From: Bordetella genomosp. 1
GTDB taxonomy: Bacteria; Pseudomonadota; Gammaproteobacteria; Burkholderiales; Burkholderiaceae_B
DNA length: 64,000 nucleotides
Reading direction: 5' to 3'
Assembly (NCBI RefSeq): GCF_002261335.1
Contig: NZ_NEVL01000003.1
Span: forward strand, 372,001-436,000
In this document: positions 43,362-51,738 of the stretch, piece after piece
Layout: every line of letters begins with the position of its first letter
How positions within the stretch are numbered: position 1 is the stretch's first letter
Notes under the pieces: model-generated
Seen by the model: the letters and a program-made list of their open reading frames with translations, nothing else
Told to the model about the DNA's origin: nothing
Database searches by the model: none
Program-made: the position numbers and the translations under genes

Positions 43362-44525
43362 CTACGGTGGCGTCGCGGCGCCGGGCCGGCCCGCCGCTGT
43401 ACGCACCGCGCGCTGTTTCACCGCCCGCCTGCGCCACCACAGCCAGATGCCGCTGATGCCCACGCCACCCAATGCCAGCCCTGCCAGGGCCACGATGGCT
43501 TCGCCGGGCGCGCCGAACAGCTCGCCGGTGTGCAAGGGATAGACCACCGAGTTGATCCGGGTGCCGGCATCGAGCGCATCCCAGCGCTGCGCGGCGAGCA
43601 CGCGGCCGTCGCGCGGGTCGAGCCAGACGGTGGAACGGCCGTTGGGATGGGGGTCGTCGGGCACGCGCAGGCGGATCGCCATGGGCCGGTCGAGATTGGG
43701 CGTGTAGAGGATGAAACCGATCCGGCCTTCGGGAAACGCCGCCAGCGCGGCCGCCGCCATGGCGTCCAGCGAGGCGGACGCAGGCCCGCCGCCCGTCGCG
43801 GCCGAGGGTTTCGGCGTGGCCAGCCGTTCCGGCGCGGCCGGCAGCCTCGGCGCCAGCACGCGCTGCTCGCCCGCGGCCAGCGTGATCCAGTTGCCTATCG
43901 GCCGCCAGGCCAGGTAGGCCCCGGTGGCAATGCTCACCGCCAGCAACAACGCCAGCACCGCGCCGCCGTTGCGATGCAGGTCGAACAAGGCGCGCAGCAC
44001 GCCCTTGTCGAAGGCGATCCGCAGCGACGGCGGCCATTTGCGTGGCCACCAGACGACGAGACCCGAGATCATCAGCACCAGATAGGCCAGCGCCGTCACC
44101 GCGAGGATGGCCTTGCCGGTCTGGCCGAGCATCAGCGCGCTGTGCAGCGTATGGACGATGGCGACGACGCCTTCCTGCTCGCCGCGCCTGCCCTGCTCCC
44201 GGCCGCTGGCCGGATCCAGGTACAGCGTGCCGCGCCACTGCCCCGCCCTCACCCGCACCTGCAGCGTCTCGCCTGCCGCGCGCGGCGGTCCGAACGTGAA
44301 GGACGCACGCGGCCCGAACTCTGCCGCCAGCGTGCGGCGCAGCGATTCCCACGCCTGCGGCCGGGCCGCGGGATCGCCCTCGGCCACGAACAGCGCCGGA
44401 TGCAGCGCCCGATCGAGCGGACGCGCCACCACCAGCAGCGCCCCGGTCAGCCCCGACAGGATCAGAATCCCGCCCAGGCCCAGCGCGAGCCAGCGATGGC
44501 CGGCGAGCCAGACGCGCCGCGCCAT
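43362..44525 (-). CDS. PepSY-associated transmembrane protein (siderophore reductase-like)
   Basis: A 387-residue inner-membrane protein with four hydrophobic segments (near residues 10-35, 140-165, 190-215 and 340-365) and paired HxxxH-type histidines (IVHTLHSALML, FDLHRNGGAV, YPLHTGELFG). It belongs to the PepSY_TM family, whose FsrB/FhuF-like members reduce ferric siderophores at the inner membrane. Its ATG overlaps the stop of the TonB receptor gene by one base (TGATG), so it is translated with the receptor and probably releases iron from the imported chelate. Confidence 0.88.
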   Translation of the reverse strand: MARRVWLAGHRWLALGLGGILILSGLTGALLVVARPLDRALHPALFVAEGDPAARPQAWESLRRTLAAEFGPRASFTFGPPRAAGETLQVRVRAGQWRGTLYLDPASGREQGRRGEQEGVVAIVHTLHSALMLGQTGKAILAVTALAYLVLMISGLVVWWPRKWPPSLRIAFDKGVLRALFDLHRNGGAVLALLLAVSIATGAYLAWRPIGNWITLAAGEQRVLAPRLPAAPERLATPKPSAATGGGPASASLDAMAAAALAAFPEGRIGFILYTPNLDRPMAIRLRVPDDPHPNGRSTVWLDPRDGRVLAAQRWDALDAGTRINSVVYPLHTGELFGAPGEAIVALAGLALGGVGISGIWLWWRRRAVKQRAVRTAAGRPGAATPP

Positions 44526-46921
44526 CAGTAGGCCAGGCGCGCCTGCACGTAGACCATGCGCGGCGCCCCAACCATGCGGCCGCCGTTGGTGTCGACGTTG
44601 CGGGTGTAGTAGCGGCGATCGAACAGGTTGTTCACGCCCACCGCCACCTCGCTGCCCTTCCACTGCGGCAGCTTGTAGCTCAGTTGCGTGTTCCACACGC
44701 TGAAGCCCGGCACCCGGCCATTGCTGGCGTCGGCCGTTTCGCGCTCGGTATTCGCCGTGTCGGAATACTGGCCGCTCTGCGCCGTGGTGTAGAGGTTGAA
44801 GGTCCAGTGGTCGCGGGTGTAGCGCCCGCCCAGCGTGCCGGTCTGGCGCGAATAGAACGGCACGTCGTTGCCTTCGAACTCGCCCGACTTCTGGATCGCC
44901 CGCACGTAGGTGTAGTTGGCGTAGAGATTCAGGCCGGCCAGCGGGCCCGCCTTGTCGAAGTCGTAGTCGATCGCGAATTCCACGCCGTTGTGCGTGGTGG
45001 CGCCGAGGTTGCGGAACACCGCCGGATTGGTGCCGGGGATCGACAGGATCTGGTTGTCGAAGCGCAGGTTGAAGACCGTGAATTCGGTGTGCGTCTGCTC
45101 ACCGGAGTAGCGCATGCCGGCTTCCAGCGTCTTGGCCACCTCGGGGCTCAGCGGATTGGTGGCCGACATCGAGTTCAGCTGCGTGTACTGCACCGCGCCG
45201 AACGAGGTGCTGTAGTTGGTATAGAGCGTGAGCGCGTCGTCCACCAGATACGCCACGTTCAGCGACGGCAGGCCGCGGCTGTTGCGCACGTCGAACGGGG
45301 TGTCGTTGCCGGTGCCGCTGGGCTGGCGGTTGCTGCGAATGTGTTCGTAGCGCACGCCCGGCGTCACGCGCCAGCGGCCGAACGCGATGCGGTCGTCGAG
45401 ATAGATCGACTGCGCCTCGGTTTCGTTGTCGAACACCTGGGCCGCGCCCGTGCGCAGGCCGGTCGCGAGCGACACGGCGTAGCGCCGGTCCTGGCCGGTT
45501 TCCTTGATATAGCGATAGCCCACCGTCACGTCATGCGTCGTCGGGCCCCATTCCAGGCGCTGCGTATAGCGCGGCTCGATGCCCAGCACCTGGTTGTTGC
45601 GCGGCTGGAAATCGTTGCGATTGGCCGCGGCGTTGATGAGCGAGCTCTGGCGCGAGCTGTCGTAGTGATAGACGCGCGCCTCGAATTCCTGGGTTTCCGA
45701 GATCGAATTCAGGTAGCCGACATCGACCTGGTCGCGCTGCCCCTTCCAGTAATCGGTCGTGTGCGTGTTCTGGAACGGATCGTCGCGGTACTGCGCCACC
45801 GTCAGGCCGCCCGGCGTCATCGACTTCACGTCGTAGTGCGCAAACTTGCCGTAGATCTCCGAGCTGGGCGTGAGCTCATAACGCCATTTCAGGGCGACAT
45901 CGTTGTAGCGGTCGTGGCTTGCGTCGCGCCATTGCTCGCCGTTCATCCCCGAGTACATCAGCGCCACGCCCAGGCCGTTGTCGAACTGCGTGCCCAGGAA
46001 ACCGGTGTACTGGGTGTTGGTGCCGCCGTGGCCGAACACGTTGTAGCGCGCCGAGGCGTCTGCCGTGATGTCGCTGGTGGTCGGGATCGCGCGGGTCTTG
46101 AAGTTGATCACGCCGCCGACGTTCTGCGGGCCGTAGCGCACCGCGCCGCCGCCGCGCACCACGTCGATGGCCTCGATGTTGCCCAGGCTCGTGGGCGACA
46201 TCACGAGGTTGGGCTGGCCATAAGGCGCCATGGCCATCGGAATGCCGTCGAGCAGCATGGTGGTGCGAAAGGAGTTGCGCGGGTTGAGGCCGCGGATGCC
46301 CACGTGCAGGCCCACCGAGCTGCCGCTGGCGCTGGTGCTGCCACTGATTTGCACGCCCGGCACGCGGCGCAGCGCATCCGCCACGCTGGTGGCGCCGCTG
46401 TTCTGGATGTCTTCGCGCTTGAGCAGCGTGCGGGCGCCGCCGAAGGTCTGCACGCTGTTTTCCAGGCCCGTGCCGAGCCAGTCGCCGCTCACCTGGATCG
46501 ACTCCAGCGTGTTGGCGCCGCTCGCCGCGCCATTCGAGGCCGTGGTCGCGGCCGCGGCGGCGCCGGGCGCGCGCACCACGTAGCCCTGCCCGCCCTGCGG
46601 CACGGCCACCAGGCCGGTGCCGGCCAGCAGTTTCTCGAGGCCCTCGTCCGCGCCATACCGACCTTCCAGGCCGGCCGTGCTCAACCGGCGGGTGTCTTCT
46701 GGCCGGAACGAGACCGTGATGCCGCCCGCCTTGGCGAACGCGCTCAGCGCCTGGTCGAGCGGGCCGGCCGGGATGCGATAGTCGTGGACGGCGACGGGCT
46801 CCGCCGTTTGCGCGCGCGCCTGGGGCGCCGCCGCGAACGCCGCGGCCAGGCCCAGGGTCAGGCCGGCCAGCCGCAGGAGGCGCTGCGCGTTGCGCGGCTG
46901 GGGGTAGTCTCGAAGTGCCAC
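44525..46921 (-). CDS. TonB-dependent siderophore receptor with signalling domain (FecA/FpvA type)
   Basis: A 798-residue outer-membrane receptor. A signal peptide ends near ARAQ (residue 38). The STN signalling domain follows at about 45-95 (HDYRIPAGPLDQALSAFAKAGGITVSFRPED). The plug begins near 150 (TLLKREDIQNSGATSVADALRRVPGVQ), and a 22-strand barrel ends with the aromatic C-terminus VQARLAY. The STN domain marks it as a transducer that tells FecR when its ferric siderophore is bound. The upstream genes fecR and fecI complete the signalling chain. Confidence 0.93.
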   Translation of the reverse strand: MALRDYPQPRNAQRLLRLAGLTLGLAAAFAAAPQARAQTAEPVAVHDYRIPAGPLDQALSAFAKAGGITVSFRPEDTRRLSTAGLEGRYGADEGLEKLLAGTGLVAVPQGGQGYVVRAPGAAAAATTASNGAASGANTLESIQVSGDWLGTGLENSVQTFGGARTLLKREDIQNSGATSVADALRRVPGVQISGSTSASGSSVGLHVGIRGLNPRNSFRTTMLLDGIPMAMAPYGQPNLVMSPTSLGNIEAIDVVRGGGAVRYGPQNVGGVINFKTRAIPTTSDITADASARYNVFGHGGTNTQYTGFLGTQFDNGLGVALMYSGMNGEQWRDASHDRYNDVALKWRYELTPSSEIYGKFAHYDVKSMTPGGLTVAQYRDDPFQNTHTTDYWKGQRDQVDVGYLNSISETQEFEARVYHYDSSRQSSLINAAANRNDFQPRNNQVLGIEPRYTQRLEWGPTTHDVTVGYRYIKETGQDRRYAVSLATGLRTGAAQVFDNETEAQSIYLDDRIAFGRWRVTPGVRYEHIRSNRQPSGTGNDTPFDVRNSRGLPSLNVAYLVDDALTLYTNYSTSFGAVQYTQLNSMSATNPLSPEVAKTLEAGMRYSGEQTHTEFTVFNLRFDNQILSIPGTNPAVFRNLGATTHNGVEFAIDYDFDKAGPLAGLNLYANYTYVRAIQKSGEFEGNDVPFYSRQTGTLGGRYTRDHWTFNLYTTAQSGQYSDTANTERETADASNGRVPGFSVWNTQLSYKLPQWKGSEVAVGVNNLFDRRYYTRNVDTNGGRMVGAPRMVYVQARLAY

Positions 46922-47034
46922 GGGTCACATCCCTTTCTGTTCATCAATGCGCCGTATGCCGGATGAGCGCAGGCAAAAGGGACACGCGCAGGTGTAACGC
47001 TATGAAACTGCGGGCGCGCCGCAGGCGACTCGGT

Positions 47035-48015
47035 TCAGGGTGCGAGCGTGACCCAGTAACGAGTGCGCGCCACCACGCGCAGGTCGAGCGTAGTGGCCAC
47101 GATGGCCAGCAGCGCGTCGGTATCGTCGAGGCGGAACACGCCGGAGACGCGCCGCGCCGCAACCGCCGGGTCGCAGCGCACGAACCCGTCGCGATAGCGC
47201 GTAACCTCCGCCAGCAGCGCGTCCAGCCGCATGTCGCTGGCCTCGATCACCCCGCGCGTCCAGCCGGGTTCGGCGGCCGGGCGGATCGCGGTGGCGTCGG
47301 GATCGCGCTGGAACGCGCGCGCCGTGAAACGCAGCGACTCGCCGGCGCCCACGATGCGCGTGCCGGGGCCGTCCCGCAGTGTTACCGCGACCCGATGCTC
47401 GAGCACCGTCAGCTCGGTGCTGGGCTCGCCCGCGTCCCATTGCCGCACCACGAAGCGTGTGCCGAGCGCTCGCAGAAAGCCCTGCGGCGTCTCCACGATG
47501 AAGGGCCGCGCCCGGGCGGCCGCGTCGGGCGCCGTGCGCACGTACACCTCGCCCGCGCGCAGCTGCACCCGCCGCGTCTGCTCTGAATACTGCACCTGCA
47601 TCGCGGTATCGGTGTTGAGATGGACCTGGCTGCCATCGGCCAGCCGTACTTCGCGGCGGTCGCCCACCGCGGTGCGATAGCCGCCTTCGGCCGCGCCGTT
47701 CACACGGTGCGCGACCCAGGCCGCGGCCGGCACGGTGAGCCCGAACGCGGCCAGCGTGCGCAGCACCGTGCGCCGGCTCACGCGCGCGCTCCGCGTGAGC
47801 AGCGGCACGCCGAGCGCGGCGGGCACGGCATCGAAATGCTGATTCAGGCGTTGGGCGCGCTGCCAGGCGCGCTCGCGTTCCGGGCTGCCCTCGCGCCAGC
47901 GCTGGAAGGCGGCATGGTCGTCGGGGCCGGCCTCGCCGGAGTGCAGGCGCACGAGCCAGCGGGCCGCCTCGCGTATGACGGCCGCGTCCAGCGGCCTCTG
48001 ATCGGCGGCGCTCAC
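47035..48015 (-). CDS. fecR: FecR-family anti-sigma/signal transducer
   Basis: A 326-residue membrane protein. Residues 10-65 are the cytoplasmic DUF4880-type domain (AARWLVRLHSGEAGPDDHAAFQRWREGSPERERAW). One membrane segment lies at about 82-102, and the periplasmic FecR domain follows (YRTAVGDRREVRLADGSQVHLNTDTAMQVQY). It carries the signal from the TonB receptor to FecI. The start lies 4 bases after the fecI stop. Confidence 0.92.
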   Translation of the reverse strand: MSAADQRPLDAAVIREAARWLVRLHSGEAGPDDHAAFQRWREGSPERERAWQRAQRLNQHFDAVPAALGVPLLTRSARVSRRTVLRTLAAFGLTVPAAAWVAHRVNGAAEGGYRTAVGDRREVRLADGSQVHLNTDTAMQVQYSEQTRRVQLRAGEVYVRTAPDAAARARPFIVETPQGFLRALGTRFVVRQWDAGEPSTELTVLEHRVAVTLRDGPGTRIVGAGESLRFTARAFQRDPDATAIRPAAEPGWTRGVIEASDMRLDALLAEVTRYRDGFVRCDPAVAARRVSGVFRLDDTDALLAIVATTLDLRVVARTRYWVTLAP

Positions 48016-48019
48016 GGCT

Positions 48020-48520
48020 TCAGTGCTCCATCATCGTGAGGCAGATCTCGAACCCCTGGGCCATGTAGCGCTTGACCGTGCGGTCGCTCAGCCCGGTCCG
48101 GGTGGCGATCTCCAGATAGGTGAGGCCTTCGAGCTGGGACAGCACGAACACCTCGCGCGCCTGGGGCGCCAGGTTGCCGAGCATGCGATCGAGCTGCTGC
48201 AGGGCCTGCTGCACGGCCAGCAGCATCTCGGGCGACGCCTCCAGTTCGGGCGGCATGGCCGCCACGGCCTGCATCCAGGCGCGCTCGAGCGAGCGGCGGC
48301 GCCAATGGTCGTTGAGCAGCCCGCGCGCGATCGTCGTCAGATAGGCGCGCGGCTGGCGCAGCGTGCGTACCGCTTCGGGGTTGCGCAGCACCCGCAGAAA
48401 GGTGTCGTGCGCGAAATCCGCGGCCTCGTCGCCCTGCCCGAGCTGATGCCGCCACCACTGGCAGAGCCATTCGTAGTGGTTTTCGCACAGGAGCTGCAAC
48501 GGCTGGAGGGGGTTGGACAT
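48020..48520 (-). CDS. fecI: ECF sigma factor, FecI family
   Basis: A 166-residue sigma factor. Region 2 covers about residues 10-75 (YEWLCQWWRHQLGQGDEAADFAHDTFLRVLRN). Region 4 covers 105-160 (LAPQAREVFVLSQLEGLTYLEIATRTGLSDRTVKRYMAQGFEICL). The ATG at 48520 begins at the normal FecI N-terminus; a longer frame to 48604 covers the promoter. It directs transcription of the receptor operon when iron chelate is sensed and is expected to be repressed by Fur; a Fur-like box lies 80 bases upstream. Confidence 0.92.
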   Translation of the reverse strand: MSNPLQPLQLLCENHYEWLCQWWRHQLGQGDEAADFAHDTFLRVLRNPEAVRTLRQPRAYLTTIARGLLNDHWRRRSLERAWMQAVAAMPPELEASPEMLLAVQQALQQLDRMLGNLAPQAREVFVLSQLEGLTYLEIATRTGLSDRTVKRYMAQGFEICLTMMEH

Positions 48521-48600
48521 GCTATCGAGCGCCCGACGTGCGGCGCGGTGACACACAGAAAAGCCGCCTGCCCGGAGGCCGGGCCGGCGGCGAACACGGC

Positions 48601-48619
48601 GCAAATGATACCAATAACC
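48601..48619. promoter_or_regulatory. Fur box candidate upstream of fecI
   Basis: GCAAATGATACCAATAACC matches the 19-base Fur consensus at 12 positions, including the AATGATA core. It sits 81-99 bases before the fecI start, a sensible place for iron repression. Confidence 0.5.
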
Positions 48620-48786
48620 GTTCGCAACTTCGAGCCCGGCGTGATCGGCTGTTGCGCGGACGCGTCTTGGTCCCGCTCAACCGGGCAAGCTTCTGCGCTG
48701 GGCGACCCGCAGCCGCATCAGTGTTCAGCGAGCCATGGGCGCGTCGCCTGCGCGCCGCCCAGTCGTTTGGCGCTGTGCGAACGCAG

Positions 48787-50001
48787 TCAGGACTCGTGCC
48801 GCGCCCGGCATCGATCGTGCATGCAATGGAGCGCGGAAAGCAATACGGGGACGAGGGCCAGGAAGCCCAATAACGTCGGGATCCGGGCTGCTCCAGCAAT
48901 GTCCCCTGCCCGGCCGATGAACGGCAGCCAGACCAGGAGCAGCAGCCGAGTCACGGATGAGTTCAATGACTCCGCGGTGGCAAACAGGGCTTCTGACTGG
49001 GTCCGCTGGAAGCTCGCGTATAGGTGGATGTGGGCGAGCTTGATGAAGAAGAATGCCAGGCAAAGGAAGCCGGTCGATAGAACCAGCCTGAATGGACCGG
49101 CCGAGTGCGGAATCAGGAAGAAGCAAAGCGGCATTCCCAGTGAGATCATCACCATCTGCGTTCTGGATGCCGCGAGCTTTGTCGCGACGTGAGCGGCCGC
49201 GGATTGCGCCAGCAGAATGCACAGGAATACGAAGCCGTAGACGTACCCAGACCGATCAAATGCTTCCCCGCCAAACAGGATGGGCTGCCAAAATTGGATG
49301 ATCACCTGAAACAGCAGCGCGGTCGTCGCGGTACTCCAAAACAGCAAGGCCGAGCCGGAAGAGAACAGTACACGCTTCAGGGCTGCGCCGAGGCCGGAGA
49401 ATCGATGAACGCCGGTGACAGGGGCGCCAGCATCGATCCGGTCATCGCTAAGCAGTCCGCCAAGTCCCAGCATGGCCACGACTATGAGACCGGCAGCCCA
49501 CCACCAGACGGTCGAGTGGGTTGCGGAAAATAGGGACGAACCTGCGAATGCGGCGATGCCCATCAGCAGGAACTGCCAGCGGTAGAACACGCCGATGACA
49601 TTTTCGTAGTTTTTGTTGTTCTGCTCTTTCTCGTGGGTTGCCAGCAGCAGTGACGTAAACGCACCGCTGAACAAGGCCATGGACAGCGCGTTGAAGACCT
49701 CCGCAATCAGAAACGTGAGGAAAGCATCTCCCGCCGCAGTCATAGCGAGCCAGATTATCGTGAACACCGTGCTGAGCAGGACGGCAGCCTTGCGGCTGTA
49801 CCTATCGGCGAAGTAGCCAAACGGGACGTCGGCGACGAGGATGACGAGCGCCTGAGTCGACTTAATGATTGCGAGATCGCCGATGCTCAAGCCCTTCGAC
49901 ATGAGGTAGATGCTAGAAGTTGCGCCGACCATCATCCTGATGGAGTTTGTAGTGAGGCCGTAGGCCATTGTTCCTCGGCTACCACTCAAGTTTGCGCACA
50001 T
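48787..50001 (-). CDS. MccC-like MFS exporter of the microcin C-type operon
   Basis: A 404-residue major facilitator protein with 12 hydrophobic segments; VADVPFGYFADRYSRKAAVL near residue 57 is the loop 2-3 motif. In E. coli the microcin C operon, mccB is followed by mccC, an MFS pump of similar size that exports the antibiotic and protects the producer. Here the gene follows the mccB-like gene with a 16-base overlap if the ATG at 50001 is used; an ATG at 49968, with GAGGA close upstream, would leave a 17-base gap. Codon use is AT-richer than the surrounding chromosome. Substrate assignment rests on context. Confidence 0.8.
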   Translation of the reverse strand: MCANLSGSRGTMAYGLTTNSIRMMVGATSSIYLMSKGLSIGDLAIIKSTQALVILVADVPFGYFADRYSRKAAVLLSTVFTIIWLAMTAAGDAFLTFLIAEVFNALSMALFSGAFTSLLLATHEKEQNNKNYENVIGVFYRWQFLLMGIAAFAGSSLFSATHSTVWWWAAGLIVVAMLGLGGLLSDDRIDAGAPVTGVHRFSGLGAALKRVLFSSGSALLFWSTATTALLFQVIIQFWQPILFGGEAFDRSGYVYGFVFLCILLAQSAAAHVATKLAASRTQMVMISLGMPLCFFLIPHSAGPFRLVLSTGFLCLAFFFIKLAHIHLYASFQRTQSEALFATAESLNSSVTRLLLLVWLPFIGRAGDIAGAARIPTLLGFLALVPVLLSALHCMHDRCRARHES

Positions 50002-51056
50002 GCTTGGCAGCTTCCACTCTTGTTGCAGTCCTGCACCTCGATTTGGAGACTGCGGGTGTGAATGCCGATTCGCTTGTTGGCAGATAACGGCTCAGCGTAA
50101 CCGCCCAGATATCGCAGAATGTCGTTGGTCGCCATTGCTGCTGCAATGGCGTTAACCGCAACGAAGGACGGGGGCTTTGAGTTCTGATTGATCGACCCAC
50201 AGTAGGCCTTCGAGAGCGTGTCGGTCAGGCTCAGGTCCTGCGTCAGGTTAGCGTTGCAACAGTAGCAACCCGTCCGGTTCGGGATGTAGAAGGGACCGAA
50301 TACGGCAATATCGCCAACGTATCCAATGACCAAGTACGGAAATTTTCCCCTGATTGCATAATCGTTGACCCAAATCGCAATGCTTTCAGGGGTGTCGGCG
50401 GATAAAGCGATGACATCGGCTCGAGGAAGCAACTCAAGCGATTCAGTTCCACTGATTGCCAGCGCGATCCGATCGACTGACACCTCGCTATTTCTTTTTT
50501 CTAGCTCGCGCGCGAGCACGTCGACCTTCGGTTCGCCCAAGTCGCTTTCGCAAAACATATGCTGGCGGGTCAGATTGGATAATTCGATTACGTCGTCGTC
50601 GACCAACGTGAGGTGCCCAATGCCGGCAGTTGCCAAGTTCACTGCGAGATGATTCCCTATGCCCCCGCAGCCAAGAATCACGACATGACTCTGCGCTAGG
50701 TTCTGTTGGACGTCCGCAGGATCGTATGACCAACCGCCGTAATAGAGCAGATGCCTGTTATATCGTTCGAGTGACGCGCTCTCGGCGTCGTCGTAATAGA
50801 CGACGTGATGTTTTTCGACGAGAAAATTGATTGCTTTCAATGCCGAACTCTCCGAGTGCCCCTGCTGTGCCAAATGCTGCAGGACAGCGGCAATGTGCTG
50901 CGGTTTTTTCCAGAAACTGATTGCCTGAAGAATCGGCTCGCAGTCCTTCAGTGTTGGGAAGACAGTTTGTCGTCCTCCAAGCCCGACAATGCACTGGTCA
51001 CCCGAAAATCCGATGAATACGTCCCCTGCGGCTACGAATTTTTTGGGCATGAGCAT
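49986..51056 (-). CDS. MccB-like ThiF/E1-family peptide adenylyltransferase
   Basis: A 356-residue enzyme, the length of E. coli MccB (about 350). An N-terminal domain (1-95) of the kind that clamps the substrate peptide precedes an E1-like fold. LERYNRHLLYYGG (96-108) and the ATP loop GCGGIG (129-134) are followed by LVDDD (151-155), the Asn/Arg pair in ELSNLTRQ, Lys in GEPKVD and Asp in ALSADTPE, all canonical E1 residues. Zinc cysteines are C264/C267 and C350/C353. It should convert the C-terminal Asn of the peptide encoded just upstream to a peptidyl-phosphoramidate-AMP. ATG at 51056 has GAGAG upstream; 51050 is possible. Confidence 0.88.
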   Translation of the reverse strand: MLMPKKFVAAGDVFIGFSGDQCIVGLGGRQTVFPTLKDCEPILQAISFWKKPQHIAAVLQHLAQQGHSESSALKAINFLVEKHHVVYYDDAESASLERYNRHLLYYGGWSYDPADVQQNLAQSHVVILGCGGIGNHLAVNLATAGIGHLTLVDDDVIELSNLTRQHMFCESDLGEPKVDVLARELEKRNSEVSVDRIALAISGTESLELLPRADVIALSADTPESIAIWVNDYAIRGKFPYLVIGYVGDIAVFGPFYIPNRTGCYCCNANLTQDLSLTDTLSKAYCGSINQNSKPPSFVAVNAIAAAMATNDILRYLGGYAEPLSANKRIGIHTRSLQIEVQDCNKSGSCQACAQT

Positions 51057-51092
51057 GACACTCTCTCGAACAAGGGCTTCAAACAATCGGAG

Positions 51093-51131
51093 AAAAAGGA
51101 GGATGCGTCTGTTTAACAAGAACGCACCTCC
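51093..51131 (-). terminator. intrinsic terminator between mccA-like and mccB-like genes
   Basis: On the minus strand GGAGGTGCGT (51131-51122) pairs with ACGCATCCTCC (51108-51098), with one bulged base and a 13-base loop, followed by five T residues (51097-51093). A terminator in this position is a known feature of the E. coli microcin C operon, where it yields abundant short mccA transcripts and limited readthrough into mccB. Confidence 0.8.
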
Positions 51132-51147
51132 AGGTTGCATTGATGGT

Positions 51148-51171
51148 TCAATTGTTGGCAGTGAAGCGCAT
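51148..51171 (-). CDS. microcin C-like precursor peptide, MRFTANN
   Basis: Seven codons then TGA encode MRFTANN. The ATG follows GGAGG with a 5-base spacer, a far stronger site than those of most genes here. The E. coli microcin C peptide MccA is also seven residues, MRTGNAN, beginning Met-Arg and ending in the Asn that MccB modifies. This frame starts 115 bases upstream of the mccB-like start, with a promoter before it and a terminator after it, exactly the order in E. coli. Far too short for gene callers. The product would be a Trojan-horse inhibitor of aspartyl-tRNA synthetase after processing; that activity is inferred. Confidence 0.82.
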   Translation of the reverse strand: MRFTANN

Positions 51172-51545
51172 GGCGACCTCCGTAGGTGGGTGAGAGAATC
51201 AAAAGCGAGAGTTTTCCTTTTCCACGAATTGATCGATGAAAATTCACGCTGCGAATTGAATCTACGTTTCGAGGAAAATGCGGTCAATGCGAACGAGGCT
51301 GACTTTCGAATTTTCCGGACGTGCGCACGTCAGATCTGCGTTAGAGATCCAGGATTTTCGAAGACGCTTTAGCCTGTGGCACCCAGCGCCGCACTCTCAC
51401 TTTGAGCGACAGACTCGGTGGCTAGACACAGAATCCGATAAGCGCCTGTTCTGGCGAGCTCTCGGTAGCCGTCACCGTGCGAGAACCTTAGGGTCTTTGC
51501 TTTGACTATCTAACTATCGGCGGCAAGGCGAGAGCCCGCGGTGAC
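51172..51545. other. 374-base lower-GC leader region of the microcin-like island
   Basis: No gene is supported. It contains the mccA-like promoter (51259-51287) and, further upstream, noncoding DNA of low GC up to the point near 51540 where GC-rich chromosomal sequence resumes. The composition shift marks one edge of the island. Confidence 0.6.
51259..51287 (-). promoter_or_regulatory. sigma70-type promoter of the microcin-like operon
   Basis: On the minus strand, TTGACC (51287-51282) and TAGATT (51264-51259) are separated by exactly 17 bases. Transcription would begin near 51252, giving a leader of about 80 bases before the seven-codon gene. Confidence 0.65.
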
Positions 51546-51728
51546 TCATGCGACTACAGGCCGCGCGGCCCGGTCGTGCCACCACCTGCCCGTCAACTCG
51601 GGCTTGAGTTCGAAGAAGGGCCGCCAGCCCTCGATCCAGTGTTCCGGATCGCGGGCGGCCTCGAACACCGCTTACGGGATGAAGGGCACCGGCCCGGCAT
51701 CGGTGCCGGCGTCGACGCGCTGGGTCAC
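51546..51728 (-). pseudogene. broken remnant of a gene downstream of the 51739-53016 gene
   Basis: A minus-strand frame starts with GTG at 51728, 11 bases after the preceding gene's stop and behind GAGG. It reads MTQRVDAGTDAGPVPFIP, meets TAA (51674-51672), and continues in the same frame as convincing protein sequence AVFEAARDPEHWIEGWR, then PFFELKPELTGRWWHD, to a stop at 51546. Composition is that of real coding sequence. The gene appears inactivated by a nonsense change and perhaps cut short by the island. No family recognised. Confidence 0.5.
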
Positions 51729-51738
51729 GGCACGATCC

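Noticed and set aside
48023-49192. Plus-strand 389-codon frame opposite fecI and the exporter
   Set aside because: Antisense to two well-supported genes; composition is typical of shadow frames.
48787-50001. The exporter as part of the iron-uptake operon
   Set aside because: It is upstream of fecI on the same strand but separated by 266 bases with a Fur-like box, has different composition, and abuts the mccB-like gene.
49986-51287. Longer start at 51287 for the MccB-like enzyme
   Set aside because: It would cover the terminator, the seven-codon gene and the promoter, and the added sequence has no domain; 51056 gives the normal family length.
50989-51372. Plus-strand frame across the microcin-like leader
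   Set aside because: It runs antisense to the peptide gene and mccB start, lacks a ribosome binding site and has no recognisable sequence.
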